From the NCBI GenBank assembly GCA_934465295.1, contig CAKSKU010000004.1, forward strand, positions 62,001 through 126,000: 64,000 bases of DNA, read 5' to 3'. Position numbers and translations under genes: made by a program. The stretch comes from an uncultured Oscillospiraceae bacterium (GTDB lineage Bacteria; Bacillota; Clostridia; Oscillospirales; Ruminococcaceae). The notes below the pieces were generated by a model. The model was given only the letters and a program-made list of their open reading frames with translations, searched no databases and was not told the DNA's origin. Below are positions 34,531 to 44,052 of the stretch, piece by piece (the first letter of the stretch is position 1; each line of letters begins with the position of its first letter).

Positions 34531-34559
34531 TTGACAATGCGCATAGTGCGTGCTATAAT
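34531..34559 (+). promoter_or_regulatory. Promoter and possible operator of hicAB
   Basis: A consensus TTGACA (34531-34536), 17 bases, TATAAT (34554-34559). The spacer holds CGCA-TAG-TGCG, a small inverted repeat where HicB could bind. Confidence 0.7.
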
Positions 34560-34580
34560 ATAATTACAGGGGGTGAAGGA

Positions 34581-34763
34581 ATGAAATTCAGGGAAGTTGA
34601 AAGAATAATCCTTGAAGACGGCTGGTATTTCAAGAACGCAAAAGGCTCACACAACCAGTACAAACACCCCACAAAGCCGGGAAAAGTCACTATTCCAAAA
34701 CATTGCGGTGACCTTGACCCGAAAACAGTAAAAAGCATAATGGAACAGGCAGGATTGAAATAA
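34581..34763 (+). CDS. hicA: HicA-family mRNA interferase toxin
   Basis: 60 residues, the normal HicA size. It has the small dsRBD-like fold with the catalytic His in KNAKGSHNQYKHP (about residue 24) and the typical KVTIPKH strand and KTVKSIMEQAGL end helix. It cleaves mRNA when free of HicB. Toxin-first order and an adjacent HicB fit the type II hicAB arrangement. GGGTGAAGGA precedes the ATG. Confidence 0.93.
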   Translation: MKFREVERIILEDGWYFKNAKGSHNQYKHPTKPGKVTIPKHCGDLDPKTVKSIMEQAGLK

Positions 34764-34801
34764 GACCTGCGAATTTCTGCGATCCGAATGGAGGCATATA
34801 T

Positions 34802-35200
34802 ATGAAACTTATTTATCCCGCAATTTTTGAAAAGCTTGAAGAACAGGACGGCTACTGCGTAACATTCCCCGATCTTCCGGGCTGTGTAACACAAGGCGCA
34901 AGTCTTCCCGATGCTATTGAAAGCGCCCAGGACGCTGCATCGGGTTGGGTTCTCGATGAACTTGAAGACGGCAACGTTGTTCCGAAAGCATCTGAACTTA
35001 GTGCTGTAAAGTGCAAGGACGGCTGCTTTGTCAACCTTATAATGCTCGATATGGACAGCTATGCAGAAAAGTACGGCGAAAAAGCTGTGCGTAAAAACTG
35101 CACTATCCCTGCCTGGCTCAATACAGCGGCTGAAAAGAGCAATGTCAACTTCTCGGCTGTTCTGCAAAATGCGCTTATTTCCGAGCTTCACCTCGCTTGA
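34802..35200 (+). CDS. hicB: HicB-family antitoxin
   Basis: 132 residues: an N-terminal partial RNase-H-like HicB domain (EEQDGYCVTFPDLPGCVTQG, about 11-30) that binds HicA, and a C-terminal ribbon-helix-helix-like part (IPAWLNTAAEKSNVNFSAVL) for DNA binding and autorepression. GGAGG lies at normal spacing before the ATG, 38 bases after hicA. A bidirectional terminator follows. Confidence 0.92.
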   Translation: MKLIYPAIFEKLEEQDGYCVTFPDLPGCVTQGASLPDAIESAQDAASGWVLDELEDGNVVPKASELSAVKCKDGCFVNLIMLDMDSYAEKYGEKAVRKNCTIPAWLNTAAEKSNVNFSAVLQNALISELHLA

Positions 35201-35283
35201 TTTCCAAAGGTAAACACATTTTAATTCTTAAAACTGAAAAGTAACTTTTATCCTAAACAGACAGTCAAAAAAGCACAAAAAAA

Positions 35284-35350
35284 CTCCCCGACCGTATCTC
35301 CCCCGAAACGTGCATAAACACAGTTTCGGACGAAAATATAGTCGGGGTTT
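35284..35350. terminator. Bidirectional terminator between hicB and chemoreceptor
   Basis: Outer arms CCCCGAC (35286-35292) and GTCGGGG (35341-35347) enclose an inner CCGAAAC/GTTTCGG stem. T-tracts lie on both outer sides. Confidence 0.75.
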
Positions 35351-35361
35351 ATTATTCCGAT

Positions 35362-36864
35362 TTATCCCGCAATAACATTGTTGAGCTGCTCTGCGGCGGA
35401 GCGTATGCTTTTTACTATTTCGGCAAGGTCAGCTGTTCCTGCGCTGTTTTCTCTCGTTACCTCGGTAACATGCTTTGCGGCCTCGCAGTTCTGCGCTGTG
35501 TTTGCGCTTATTTTTTCCATGCTTTCAAGTATCTCACTGCTCTTGCTGCGTATCTCCTCAGCCGAGCGGTCGATGGCGTATATCTTCTGCGCAAGCTCTC
35601 CGTTTGAAGCGGTGATGACGGCGGAGCTTTCGTTCGCTTTGCGTATGCTGTCCATACCCGTTTTGGTGAAGTCTGCGTTCTGCTTCATTGCGCTGACCGC
35701 TTCCTCGGTGTATTTTGTGACCTCGCTGATTATGCGCTCGATGTTGTCAACGGCTGCTTTTGTCTGCACGGAAAGCCGCTGTATCTCGGCTGCGACAACG
35801 CCGAAGCCCTTTCCGTGTTCACCTGCTCGGGAGGCTTCGATACGGGCATTTATCGAAAGGATATTTGTCTGTGCGGATATCTCGGTAATGGTCTCGATGA
35901 TGCCGATGATCTCCTTTGAACGCTCGCCGAGAGCACTTATGATCTTGCTGCACTCGTTGGTGCTGTTGTATATCTTCTCCATATCGGCGGTGGCGTCGTC
36001 CATCCGCTGCTGATTTTCCAGTGTGCTTTGCTCGATCTCGCTTGTGAGCTCTGCCGTTTTGTGGTTCATATTGCTGAGTGCGGAAAGCTCGCTCGTCATA
36101 TCGTTTATCTTTTTATCGGCAAAGCCTACGGACTCGGCATTCTCGGACGAACTTCCGAGCAGACCTGCCGACTCCTCCGCAATGCTCTTATTCGCTTTGA
36201 CGGAGGTTTCGGTTATTTCGGAAAGCTTCGTCACCATACCCGAAAGCGTTTCGGAGGTCTGCGTCATCTTTTCAAGCATTTCCTTCTGCTGCTCCGCTCC
36301 AAGGAGGTTTGAAAGCATGGAAGCCGTTCTTGAGCAGAGCGATGTGAAGATCGCTGCAACTGCGATAACACAGAGCGCACGGGGAATAACCCCGAAAACG
36401 ATGAGCCTTTTGAACGTATCAAAATTATCATCGGCAAAGCTCACATAATTAAAAGCGAATATCTGCCCTGCCGAGGTTCCGATGACCGTCATGACCGTAG
36501 CCATAATGTTGAGCCGCTTAGAGAAATACAAGCTCGAAAGTGCGATCGCATAAACATATACCGCAACAACATGATAGATGAGCGTTGCGCTGAGTATCGT
36601 GACGAAAGCCGTCGCACAGACAACGGTTATATACTTCACTGCGCTGCTTTCTACCTTTAAAATATCCACGAGCAGGGTCGGCAGCAGCAGCATAACACCG
36701 CCGCATATAAAGGCGATGGTCATAAGACTGAGCTTTACCGTAAATATCCCTAAGCAGTCGAGGATATAGATAAGCGTGAAGATCAGGAACGTTATCCGCA
36801 TCACCTTTGCGGACAGCTTGTTCGCCTGCAGTTCGTTTTCCATAAGCATTTTATTCTGCGTCAT
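35362..36864 (-). CDS. Methyl-accepting chemotaxis protein with multi-TM sensor
   Basis: A 500-residue receptor. The first ~190 residues hold about six hydrophobic segments and no sizeable external domain, so sensing is probably within the membrane. The rest is the coiled-coil signalling domain with tip QTNILSINARIEASRAGEHG (about 330-350). No HAMP is recognised. It overlaps the upstream lipoprotein gene by 4 bases (ATGA), so the two proteins are probably made together. Ligand and output are unknown. Confidence 0.9.
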   Translation of the reverse strand: MTQNKMLMENELQANKLSAKVMRITFLIFTLIYILDCLGIFTVKLSLMTIAFICGGVMLLLPTLLVDILKVESSAVKYITVVCATAFVTILSATLIYHVVAVYVYAIALSSLYFSKRLNIMATVMTVIGTSAGQIFAFNYVSFADDNFDTFKRLIVFGVIPRALCVIAVAAIFTSLCSRTASMLSNLLGAEQQKEMLEKMTQTSETLSGMVTKLSEITETSVKANKSIAEESAGLLGSSSENAESVGFADKKINDMTSELSALSNMNHKTAELTSEIEQSTLENQQRMDDATADMEKIYNSTNECSKIISALGERSKEIIGIIETITEISAQTNILSINARIEASRAGEHGKGFGVVAAEIQRLSVQTKAAVDNIERIISEVTKYTEEAVSAMKQNADFTKTGMDSIRKANESSAVITASNGELAQKIYAIDRSAEEIRSKSSEILESMEKISANTAQNCEAAKHVTEVTRENSAGTADLAEIVKSIRSAAEQLNNVIAG

Positions 36865-37241
36865 TTTATCTCCTCCGTTTTTATCCTAAAAGAAATGCTT
36901 TCCTCGGCATTTTTGCCGTCAAGAGAAACAGTATAAGCTCCGTCCTCGCCGACCGTCACTTCAAAGTATGCCGTCGTCCCGGCGTTCCCCTCATATATCG
37001 GTGCTTCGTTCTGCTTTGCAATTTTTATTTTCATACTTCCCGATGAAATATTCGGGTCAACGGCTATCCTGCCGCCGCTTTTTAATGCAAACTGCTCCTC
37101 AATCTGCGTGCATAGCGGATAAACCTCCACCATCCGGCTGTCTGCTTCCTTTACGGAAGAAAATCCCGAATTTTCCGAACAGCCGCAAAAGCAGAGCGTC
37201 AGAACCGTGACCGCAAGCAGCAACAATGCCGATCTTTTCAT
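36861..37241 (-). CDS. Small lipoprotein coupled to a chemoreceptor
   Basis: 126 residues with signal peptide and lipobox CFCGC (about Cys21). The mature domain is mostly beta with VDPNISSGSMKIKIAKQNE and EVTVGEDGAYTVSLDGKNA, like a small beta-sandwich. No family is assigned. Its stop overlaps the start of the multi-TM chemoreceptor (ATGA), which suggests it is an accessory ligand-binding or membrane-status partner of that receptor; this is inference. Confidence 0.75.
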   Translation of the reverse strand: MKRSALLLLAVTVLTLCFCGCSENSGFSSVKEADSRMVEVYPLCTQIEEQFALKSGGRIAVDPNISSGSMKIKIAKQNEAPIYEGNAGTTAYFEVTVGEDGAYTVSLDGKNAEESISFRIKTEEIK

Positions 37242-37363
37242 AATAAACTCACTTTTCCGTAAATTTCCCGTCTTTACGACAGAATTTGCACAAAATAATT
37301 ATAGCCGACAGGACATTTTTTTCAACAATAATGCAATAAGATGCACAAACAGGCGATAAGATG

Positions 37364-37409
37364 CAAAAATCGCCGCATAATGAACTTGAACTGCTCATTG
37401 TGCGGCGAT
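37364..37409 (-). terminator. Terminator after the GNAT gene
   Basis: Stem ATCGCCGCA / TGCGGCGAT (37369-37377, 37401-37409) with an inner AATGA/TCATT pairing. ATTTTTGC follows on the minus strand. Confidence 0.8.
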
Positions 37410-37412
37410 ATT

Positions 37413-37862
37413 TCATTCCTTGTGGATATAAACTCTCGAAGTTTCCCCGTTATTCTCGATGATACAGTAAAATTCCCAGCCGTAACGCTCATAGAACGAT
37501 GTGTGGTCGGTCAGAAGATAGAGCGTGTCCACGCCGTTTGCCTTCATATCGGCGCAGACGAAATCCAGAAGCTTTCCTGCGATGCCATGACCTCGGCAGT
37601 CCTCCTCGGTGTAAACTGCGCAGACATTCGGTGCAAGATCCTTCCTCGGATGGAAGTCATTCTCGATAACGCCCATTCCGCCGATGATCCGCCCGTTTTC
37701 AAGTGCGAGATACCACTGCGGAACGGCATTTGCTCCGCTGACAGCCTCGTCCATACTTTTGAGATAAGCCTCGGACGGTATGTGCCATTTTTCGCTGAAC
37801 CACTCCGCCGCCTGCTGTTTTAAGCTCGGGCGGTCGATTATTTTTACAATATCATACTGCAT
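37413..37862 (-). CDS. GNAT-family N-acetyltransferase
   Basis: A 149-residue acetyl-CoA-dependent transferase with motif A (VCAVYTEEDCRGHGIAGKLL, containing R/QxxGxG/A) and the closing Tyr region FYERYGWEFYC. The acceptor is unknown. It starts 2 bases after the methyltransferase stop, so the two form an operon. Confidence 0.9.
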   Translation of the reverse strand: MQYDIVKIIDRPSLKQQAAEWFSEKWHIPSEAYLKSMDEAVSGANAVPQWYLALENGRIIGGMGVIENDFHPRKDLAPNVCAVYTEEDCRGHGIAGKLLDFVCADMKANGVDTLYLLTDHTSFYERYGWEFYCIIENNGETSRVYIHKE

Positions 37863-37864
37863 TT

Positions 37865-38623
37865 TTACACCTTTTCCGAGCAGACCATAAGCTGTATGCC
37901 GTTCTCCGATGACGGTTTTCCGCTAAAGTCGGAATAGCTTTCGCAGACTTTCATTCCGAGCGTGGAAAATATCTTTTCGACCTCGCCGAGCGAATATAAT
38001 CTTATCGGGTTGCCCTCGGTCATTTCGGGCTTGGTAAGCAGTTCGCCGTAGGGATAGTCGAGCTGACCGTAGAGAAGTATCCTCGTTTCGCTGTTCCACT
38101 CAAAGTTTGAAAGCGTGAGACACTTTTCGCCTGCGTCCCATAATTTGCACGGAAAATGGCTGTCGGCATAATCGGCGTTCATAATATCCATAAAATTTCT
38201 GCCGCCGCTTTTCAATGCTCTTGAAACGGCCTTGAAAATTTTCAGATTTTCTTCATCATTTTCAAGATATCCGACAGCGCCGTCTGCCATATTCAGCACA
38301 GCGTCAAACTCATTTTCAAAGCCGACCTCCCGTATATCCGAGCAGATAAAATGAGCGTTAAGTTTCTCTTTTTCGGCTGTTTTCTTCGCAAAATCAATAT
38401 AGTCGGGCGTAATGTCAACTCCCGTTACATCGAACCCTCTCCGTGCAAGCTCCAGCGAATGTCTGCCGAAGCCGCAGGCAAGGTCAAGTATCTTAGCACC
38501 GCTTTTCAAACCGAGCTTTTCTATGAGAAAATCGACCTGACGGTTAGTGTCCTCGACCCAGGACTGGTCTTTGATATCGAGCGTCCAGATTTTAGCGTAC
38601 CAATTGCTTTCCATTGACTTCAT
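37865..38623 (-). CDS. SAM-dependent methyltransferase (class I)
   Basis: 252 residues with the SAM-binding motif I ILDLACGFGRHSLELARRG (about 45-63), acidic motif II VTGVD and motif III-like FDAVLNMADGAVGYL. The substrate is unknown. ATG 38623 is chosen because GGGAGGCATAATT lies before it; an in-frame ATG 57 bases upstream lacks a ribosome site. Confidence 0.9.
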   Translation of the reverse strand: MKSMESNWYAKIWTLDIKDQSWVEDTNRQVDFLIEKLGLKSGAKILDLACGFGRHSLELARRGFDVTGVDITPDYIDFAKKTAEKEKLNAHFICSDIREVGFENEFDAVLNMADGAVGYLENDEENLKIFKAVSRALKSGGRNFMDIMNADYADSHFPCKLWDAGEKCLTLSNFEWNSETRILLYGQLDYPYGELLTKPEMTEGNPIRLYSLGEVEKIFSTLGMKVCESYSDFSGKPSSENGIQLMVCSEKV

Positions 38624-38663
38624 AATTATGCCTCCCTTTAATAAAATGTAAAATTGATTATAC

Positions 38664-38715
38664 AACAAAAATATCCGCATTTCAAGTCCCGGTTGACTGA
38701 AATGCGGATTTTTTT
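38664..38715 (-). terminator. Terminator of the arabinoside operon
   Basis: Stem TCCGCATTTCA / TGAAATGCGGA (38674-38684, 38698-38708), followed on the minus strand by TATTTTTG. There is also a T-run on the plus side. Confidence 0.8.
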
Positions 38716-38726
38716 ATTAAAATGCT

Positions 38727-40517
38727 TTATCTCTTTGTGAAATAGACCGTGTAAGGCTCGTCTGTAACATCATAAAGCGGAACGAGGTCGAAGTTTTCGG
38801 GCTGGTTTACAGTGCGGTAAACGCTCTGCTGCCATGGGAAAGTGCTGTAAGTATGCTCAATAGTGTAAGCAAGTGCGCTTTCGGGCTTATCATTTTCCAT
38901 TGTGATGCCCTTGTCGGAGGAGCAAAGTCCTGCGAGGACGATAGGACCTTCGGAGAATGCTGTGAGCTGCGGCATATCGGGGAGCGAGGACATTGTGAGT
39001 GCTGCGGGGAAGTGAAGATTTATCGTGTCATTTTCCCAAGTGCGGTCAATGTTTATATAGCCGTTTTCAGACTTGCCGTCGAACTTTTCACCGTTGATCC
39101 AGACCTCAGGTTCGCCGACCGTCCAGTTCGGAACACGGAGCGAGAGCGTGAACTTCTCGGGTGTCTTTGCATTCACGTTAAGCTTTAAATACCATCTTGA
39201 CATTCTGCTGTCATCGTGTTCATCGAACGAAGCACCGTCGTTGTAATACTTCATATCAACGCTCTGTGTAACGGTGACATTTTCGCTGCGCTTGTATTCG
39301 GAATTGATGTACTGACCGACAACAAGGCGGTCGTTTTCGGTGTCCTCATACCAGCAGAGCATCGGGTAAACGGTGTGTGCCTGAACCGTTGTGCCGTGGC
39401 AGCACCAGAAATCGTGGGTCTTGCTTCCCCATTTCTTCACGCTGCCCGACTTCATCGGGAGGAAGTATGCGGGCATACCCGTGAATTTGTTCTGCTGTGC
39501 AAGGAAGCCATTGTAGAGGTTCTTCTCTATATAGTCGAGGTACTCGCTTTCTCCCGTGAAGCGGTAGAGGTAATCGGCAAGGCGAACCATATTGTAGACC
39601 GTGCAGAACTCCTGCGTTCTTTCGCCGATGAACATTCCGAGCTTGTGCGGAGGTATCCAGAATTCGCCCGAATTCTGACCGCCCGTGCAGAATGATTCTC
39701 TGTCGTAAACTGCGCACTTCCAGAACTTCTTTACGATCTCGAGCCACTTTTGATCCTCTGTGATCTCGTACATTTTAGCTGCGCCCTGCGCCCACGGAAC
39801 ACTTGCGTTTGCGTGGCAGTTTGAAAGCGGGTCGCCGCCGTCCGTGAGCTTTTTGAAGATAGACGGGTGCGAGTAACGCTGTGCGAGGGTGAAATATCTT
39901 TCATCGTGAGTGTATTCATACAAGCCTGCCCAGACCTCGAGCATACCGCCCTCTTCGCCGCTGTAAACAGCGTGTGGGTTGACCTTTTCCATTTTCTCCG
40001 TCCACTCTATATACCAGTCGGCAGCGTTGCTGAGAATTTCAAGAGCCTTTTCATTCTTCGCATACATTGCGCTGTGGTAAAGTCCGAGGAGAGTTTTATG
40101 CATTGTATACTGCGGTGACCAGACGTAAGCGTTCTTTTCGAGCAGTTCAAAATATTTTTCGGGGATAGAGCCTACCCACCTGCCGCCGTTGAGCTTCTGG
40201 CAGCGTCCGAGTTCATCGATGATGTTGTCAAGCTTTGCTTTAAGCTCACGGTCGCCGTTCTGTGCGATGAGCATTGAAGCAGCGGAGAGCCAGTGTCCGA
40301 GGAAATGTCCCCTGAGCTGGCATGTCGGAGATTCCCAGCCGAGGTGCATTTCGGTCACATCTCTGTCCGTGCGTATGCAGGCTTCGAGGTAGAAGTTCTG
40401 CAAAAGATCCTCATTTTTGAGTTCCATAAGATACGCTCTGTTTACATCGGAACGCTCCTTGAAAAGTCCCGGAAGAAGATGTGCTTCGGTAACGTCTGTA
40501 TTCTTAAATTTAAGCAT
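38727..40517 (-). CDS. GH127 beta-L-arabinofuranosidase
   Basis: A 596-residue cytoplasmic enzyme with no signal peptide. GH127 (DUF1680) features include QLRGHFLGHWLSAASMLIAQ (about 68-87), the active-site segment ENLYNGFLAQQ, and the DFWCCHGTT cysteine pair that helps bind zinc in this family. It releases L-arabinose from arabino-oligosaccharides. It is last in the operon with GH2, araD, araB and araA, which would consume the arabinose it frees. Confidence 0.9.
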   Translation of the reverse strand: MLKFKNTDVTEAHLLPGLFKERSDVNRAYLMELKNEDLLQNFYLEACIRTDRDVTEMHLGWESPTCQLRGHFLGHWLSAASMLIAQNGDRELKAKLDNIIDELGRCQKLNGGRWVGSIPEKYFELLEKNAYVWSPQYTMHKTLLGLYHSAMYAKNEKALEILSNAADWYIEWTEKMEKVNPHAVYSGEEGGMLEVWAGLYEYTHDERYFTLAQRYSHPSIFKKLTDGGDPLSNCHANASVPWAQGAAKMYEITEDQKWLEIVKKFWKCAVYDRESFCTGGQNSGEFWIPPHKLGMFIGERTQEFCTVYNMVRLADYLYRFTGESEYLDYIEKNLYNGFLAQQNKFTGMPAYFLPMKSGSVKKWGSKTHDFWCCHGTTVQAHTVYPMLCWYEDTENDRLVVGQYINSEYKRSENVTVTQSVDMKYYNDGASFDEHDDSRMSRWYLKLNVNAKTPEKFTLSLRVPNWTVGEPEVWINGEKFDGKSENGYINIDRTWENDTINLHFPAALTMSSLPDMPQLTAFSEGPIVLAGLCSSDKGITMENDKPESALAYTIEHTYSTFPWQQSVYRTVNQPENFDLVPLYDVTDEPYTVYFTKR

Positions 40518-40529
40518 TGTTTTGCCTCC

Positions 40530-43500
40530 TTATTTTTCAAAGCGGAAATACTCAAAGTCGAAGCTGCTGCCGGGGAGAAATGCAAACGATACGGTCTGCT
40601 TTCCGTTTATGCCGCTGACATCGAACGATCTTTCGGAATAATTTTCGCTGTCGTCAGTTTTAAATTCGCAGAGGATACGGTTCTCGCCGTTTTCGCCGTT
40701 CGTGATAAGGTGAATACTGTTGAGCGGCAGCGGTGATCTTCCGCTTATGACAAGTTTTGTCGGCTTTTCGGCGGTAAAATCGAACTCGCCGAAGTCGAGC
40801 AGAACGTTGTTTCCTATATTCGTAACGGCTTTTTCCTCGGCTGTGAAGCGGTCGCCGTAGATATGCTCGGAGTCAGCCGCATAATTCACGCCGAATTCAC
40901 GGTTCGGCTTTTCAAATCTGAAGCCGCTCATCTGATAGCCGCCGTCCGTTTCAACGCAAAAGGTATGTATGCCTTTGAGCCGTTCGGGGAGCTTGTAGGT
41001 CTCGTCCTTGAATATCATCCACTCGGGCTGCTTGTGATATGTGAAGCTGCCGATGAGCTTTCCGCCCTCTTTCGGTATGCCGTCATAGAAGCGAACATTC
41101 ACGGGGTCGAGTGTGTTCGCCCATATCGAAACGGTCACTTCGTCCGAGCCTGCCGAACCAAAGTCAACATTGTCGAACGCTGCCCACGAGGAAACTCCGC
41201 CCGATGCAAAGCCAACGCCCTTGTTTACGCCGCTGCAAATATTTTCGCTCGCTCTTGTGTAAAGTCCGCCGTGAACAAAGCTGTACGGCGAAGTGAGAGC
41301 ATCGCCAAGTCCGTCAGCAGTGAATTTCAGCACGGAAAGAATGTGTATGCGCTCTGTTCCGTTTTTGCACATTGCACGGAGATAGAAGCAGCCGTCGCCC
41401 TTGGCTTTGAGCGTTACAGTGCCGTCTTTGTTGTCGGTACATTCGGCAATATTTGTCGGTATACCCGTTTCATTCGTCACCTTGAACTCAATATCATTCG
41501 CATAATCGGAATTTTCGGGGTAAGCCTTGACCCTAACGGTAATTTCACGCTTTTCCTCGGAAAATTCAAGGCTCTCGGTGCAAAGTTCAAGCTTTCTTAC
41601 GGGTATCTCGTCCGTTTTTCCGCACTCTGTTTCGGCGAACGAAACATTTTCTATCGAAGAAACGCCGTTCTCGTATTCAGCCTCGACCGATTTCAGTTCG
41701 ATAACGCTTTCGGGGAGTTCGGGCGAGCTTATCGTTACCTTTATCTCCCCTGCCTTGTCGGTCGCACCGATAACTGCGAGCATTTTGCCCGAGAAAAGTC
41801 GGCGTGAAGTGCCTTTGTACTGGTCATAGTCTGTGCTGTCGCCGTTGTCAAGACCCATAAGCCTTGCCGCACCCTCGACACGGACATTCACACGGTTATT
41901 CGCATTTGCGCAGAAGTTTCCGTCCTTATCGAAAGCGGAAATTTCAAGGTAGATAAGGTCACAACCGTCTGCTTTGAGCTCGGTCTTATCGGCGGAAATT
42001 TCAAGTCTTGCGGCATCACCGAACGAACGCTGAACGTCCTCGGCGATGATGTTTCCGTTCTCGTCATAAGCGACCGCTTTAAGCTCGCCCTTTGCATAAG
42101 GGATAACGTGATCGGCGGTGAGCTTTTGTCCGTGCAGATGATCTATCCCGGTCACGCCGAGCGAAGCTCCGTTATAGAAAAGCTCGACCTTCGGCGCATT
42201 TGAGCAAACTCTGACATCTATCGGCATACCGTCATTAAAGTCCCAGTACGGAAAGATATGCACAAACGGCGATTTTTTACAGTCCGTCCATTCGGATCGG
42301 AAAACGTATGCGCTGTCCTTCGGGAAGCCTGCCGTATCATACTGACCGAAGTAGGAATTCTTCGTGCTGTAAGGCGTTGGCTCGCCGATGTAGTCAAAGC
42401 CTGTCCATATAAACTGACCTGCGCAGTATTCAGCGTCACGGTCCTTTATGATACATTCCTCGGTGTTCTTGGCGCCCCAGCCCGTGCAGCTGTTTCCGAG
42501 CGAAGAGCATTGCTCATCATCATCGGCAAGAACAGTCTGCGAAAGCGGAAAATGATATATTCCACGGCTCTGTACGACCGATGCAGTTTCACTGCCGTAT
42601 ATTGCCCAGTCGGGGTGAGCCTTGTGATGCTCGGCGTAAAGTCTTTCACCGTAATTGTAGCCGACAAGCTTTAAAATGTCGCCGCACTTCTGACCGTTTT
42701 CCCACTGCATAAAGTTTGAGCCGAACGTTACATAGCCGTTGCCGTTCGGGTCGTGGAGCGTAACAAGCCTTTTGAGCCAAGCCGTTACTTCCTGACCTCT
42801 CTCGTCAGCGTGGGTGTCAAAAATCTCGTTTCCGATGCTCCAACCTATGATCGAAGGTCTGTTTCTGTCACGGCGAACCCACGAAGCTACGTCCTTTTCT
42901 ACCCATTCATCGAAAAATCTCGCATAGTCGTAGTCAGTCTTGGAACGTTCCCACATATCGAAGCCCTCGGAGAGAACAAGCATACCCGTTTCATCGGCAA
43001 GCTCCATAAATTCCTCCGCAGGCATATTGTGCGAGGTTCTTATCGCATTCACGCCCATTTCACGGAGCTTTGCAAAACGTCTGCGGAGCGCCGCTTTGTT
43101 GGACACCGCACCAAGACAGCCGTTGTCGTGATGCTCGCACGAACCGTGAAGCTTTATATGCTTACCGTTGAGGAAGAAGCCTTTATCGGTCGTAAATTCT
43201 ATCGTTCGGAAGCCGAAACGCTGGCTTACACACTGAACGATATCGCCGTTTACGATAATTTCCGAAACCATTGTGTAAAGATAAGGTTCGTCAATATACC
43301 ACAGCTTCGGCGCTTCAACCGTCATTCTCTGCGTTGTGAGCGAATAAGCCGATCCGTCAGTCCTCACCGCCTCGGGTATGCAGGAAATATCAACTGCACA
43401 GGCATCGCTTTCATAGCTTGCAACGCTGTTTCCGCTGTCATCAAGGATAGTGCTTCTCACCCTGACGCCTGCTATCGGAACGCTCTTTTCACGGACGATC

Positions 43501-44021
43501 TCGGAAGTGACTTCGACCTCCCAAGCGTTGTTTTTCGGCTTTGCGGAGATGTAAATGCCGTCATTTCCGAAGCGTATCTCGGAGCTTTCGCAGAGCCAGA
43601 CCTTGCGGAAAATACCTGCTCCCGAATACCATCTTGAATTCGGCGAGCGGTGATCGACACGGACGGTCACAGCATTTTCGCCGTTCTTCACAAGGTCGGT
43701 TATGTCGAACTGAAATGCGGAATAGCCGTACTTCCATTCGCCTGCGAGCGAGCCGTTGACATAGACCTTGCTGTCTGTATAAACGCCGTCAAAGCGTATA
43801 TATGTGCGAACGCCGTCTTTTTTCGTATAAGAAAAATTCTTTCTGTACCAGCCAGTTGAAGTTTCGTACAAATTATTCGTATCGTAGATGAGCCAGTCGT
43901 GCGGAACATCTACGCTTTTGAAATCGAAGCTATCGGAATAATCCGTGCCGAACGGAGCCTTAAAAAACTCCCAGTTATCGCAGAAAAGCGTTCTGTTTGA
44001 ATATGTATCGCAGAAATTCAT
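40530..44021 (-). CDS. GH2-family glycosidase (beta-galactosidase type), with C-terminal CBM-like domains
   Basis: A 1163-residue enzyme: GH2 sugar-binding domain (10-170), immunoglobulin-like domain, and a TIM barrel with acid/base Glu in GWSIGNEIFDTH and nucleophile Glu in WAIYGSETASV. A DUF4982-like segment and Ig domains follow, then two similar C-terminal beta domains ending in GFRFEK and FEYFRFEK, which look like CBM6-type modules. There is no signal peptide. ATG 44021 follows GAGGAAAACGAT; an upstream in-frame ATG overlaps araD. In this operon it may act on galactose-arabinose side chains or act as an arabinopyranosidase. Confidence 0.88.
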   Translation of the reverse strand: MNFCDTYSNRTLFCDNWEFFKAPFGTDYSDSFDFKSVDVPHDWLIYDTNNLYETSTGWYRKNFSYTKKDGVRTYIRFDGVYTDSKVYVNGSLAGEWKYGYSAFQFDITDLVKNGENAVTVRVDHRSPNSRWYSGAGIFRKVWLCESSEIRFGNDGIYISAKPKNNAWEVEVTSEIVREKSVPIAGVRVRSTILDDSGNSVASYESDACAVDISCIPEAVRTDGSAYSLTTQRMTVEAPKLWYIDEPYLYTMVSEIIVNGDIVQCVSQRFGFRTIEFTTDKGFFLNGKHIKLHGSCEHHDNGCLGAVSNKAALRRRFAKLREMGVNAIRTSHNMPAEEFMELADETGMLVLSEGFDMWERSKTDYDYARFFDEWVEKDVASWVRRDRNRPSIIGWSIGNEIFDTHADERGQEVTAWLKRLVTLHDPNGNGYVTFGSNFMQWENGQKCGDILKLVGYNYGERLYAEHHKAHPDWAIYGSETASVVQSRGIYHFPLSQTVLADDDEQCSSLGNSCTGWGAKNTEECIIKDRDAEYCAGQFIWTGFDYIGEPTPYSTKNSYFGQYDTAGFPKDSAYVFRSEWTDCKKSPFVHIFPYWDFNDGMPIDVRVCSNAPKVELFYNGASLGVTGIDHLHGQKLTADHVIPYAKGELKAVAYDENGNIIAEDVQRSFGDAARLEISADKTELKADGCDLIYLEISAFDKDGNFCANANNRVNVRVEGAARLMGLDNGDSTDYDQYKGTSRRLFSGKMLAVIGATDKAGEIKVTISSPELPESVIELKSVEAEYENGVSSIENVSFAETECGKTDEIPVRKLELCTESLEFSEEKREITVRVKAYPENSDYANDIEFKVTNETGIPTNIAECTDNKDGTVTLKAKGDGCFYLRAMCKNGTERIHILSVLKFTADGLGDALTSPYSFVHGGLYTRASENICSGVNKGVGFASGGVSSWAAFDNVDFGSAGSDEVTVSIWANTLDPVNVRFYDGIPKEGGKLIGSFTYHKQPEWMIFKDETYKLPERLKGIHTFCVETDGGYQMSGFRFEKPNREFGVNYAADSEHIYGDRFTAEEKAVTNIGNNVLLDFGEFDFTAEKPTKLVISGRSPLPLNSIHLITNGENGENRILCEFKTDDSENYSERSFDVSGINGKQTVSFAFLPGSSFDFEYFRFEK

Positions 44022-44052
44022 ATCGTTTTCCTCATTGTCAGTTCTGACTTGG

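Noticed and set aside
34339..35200. HicAB beside tRNA-Leu as an integrated genomic island
   Set aside because: No integrase and no repeat of the tRNA 3' end is visible nearby; promoter, terminator and spacing look ordinary.
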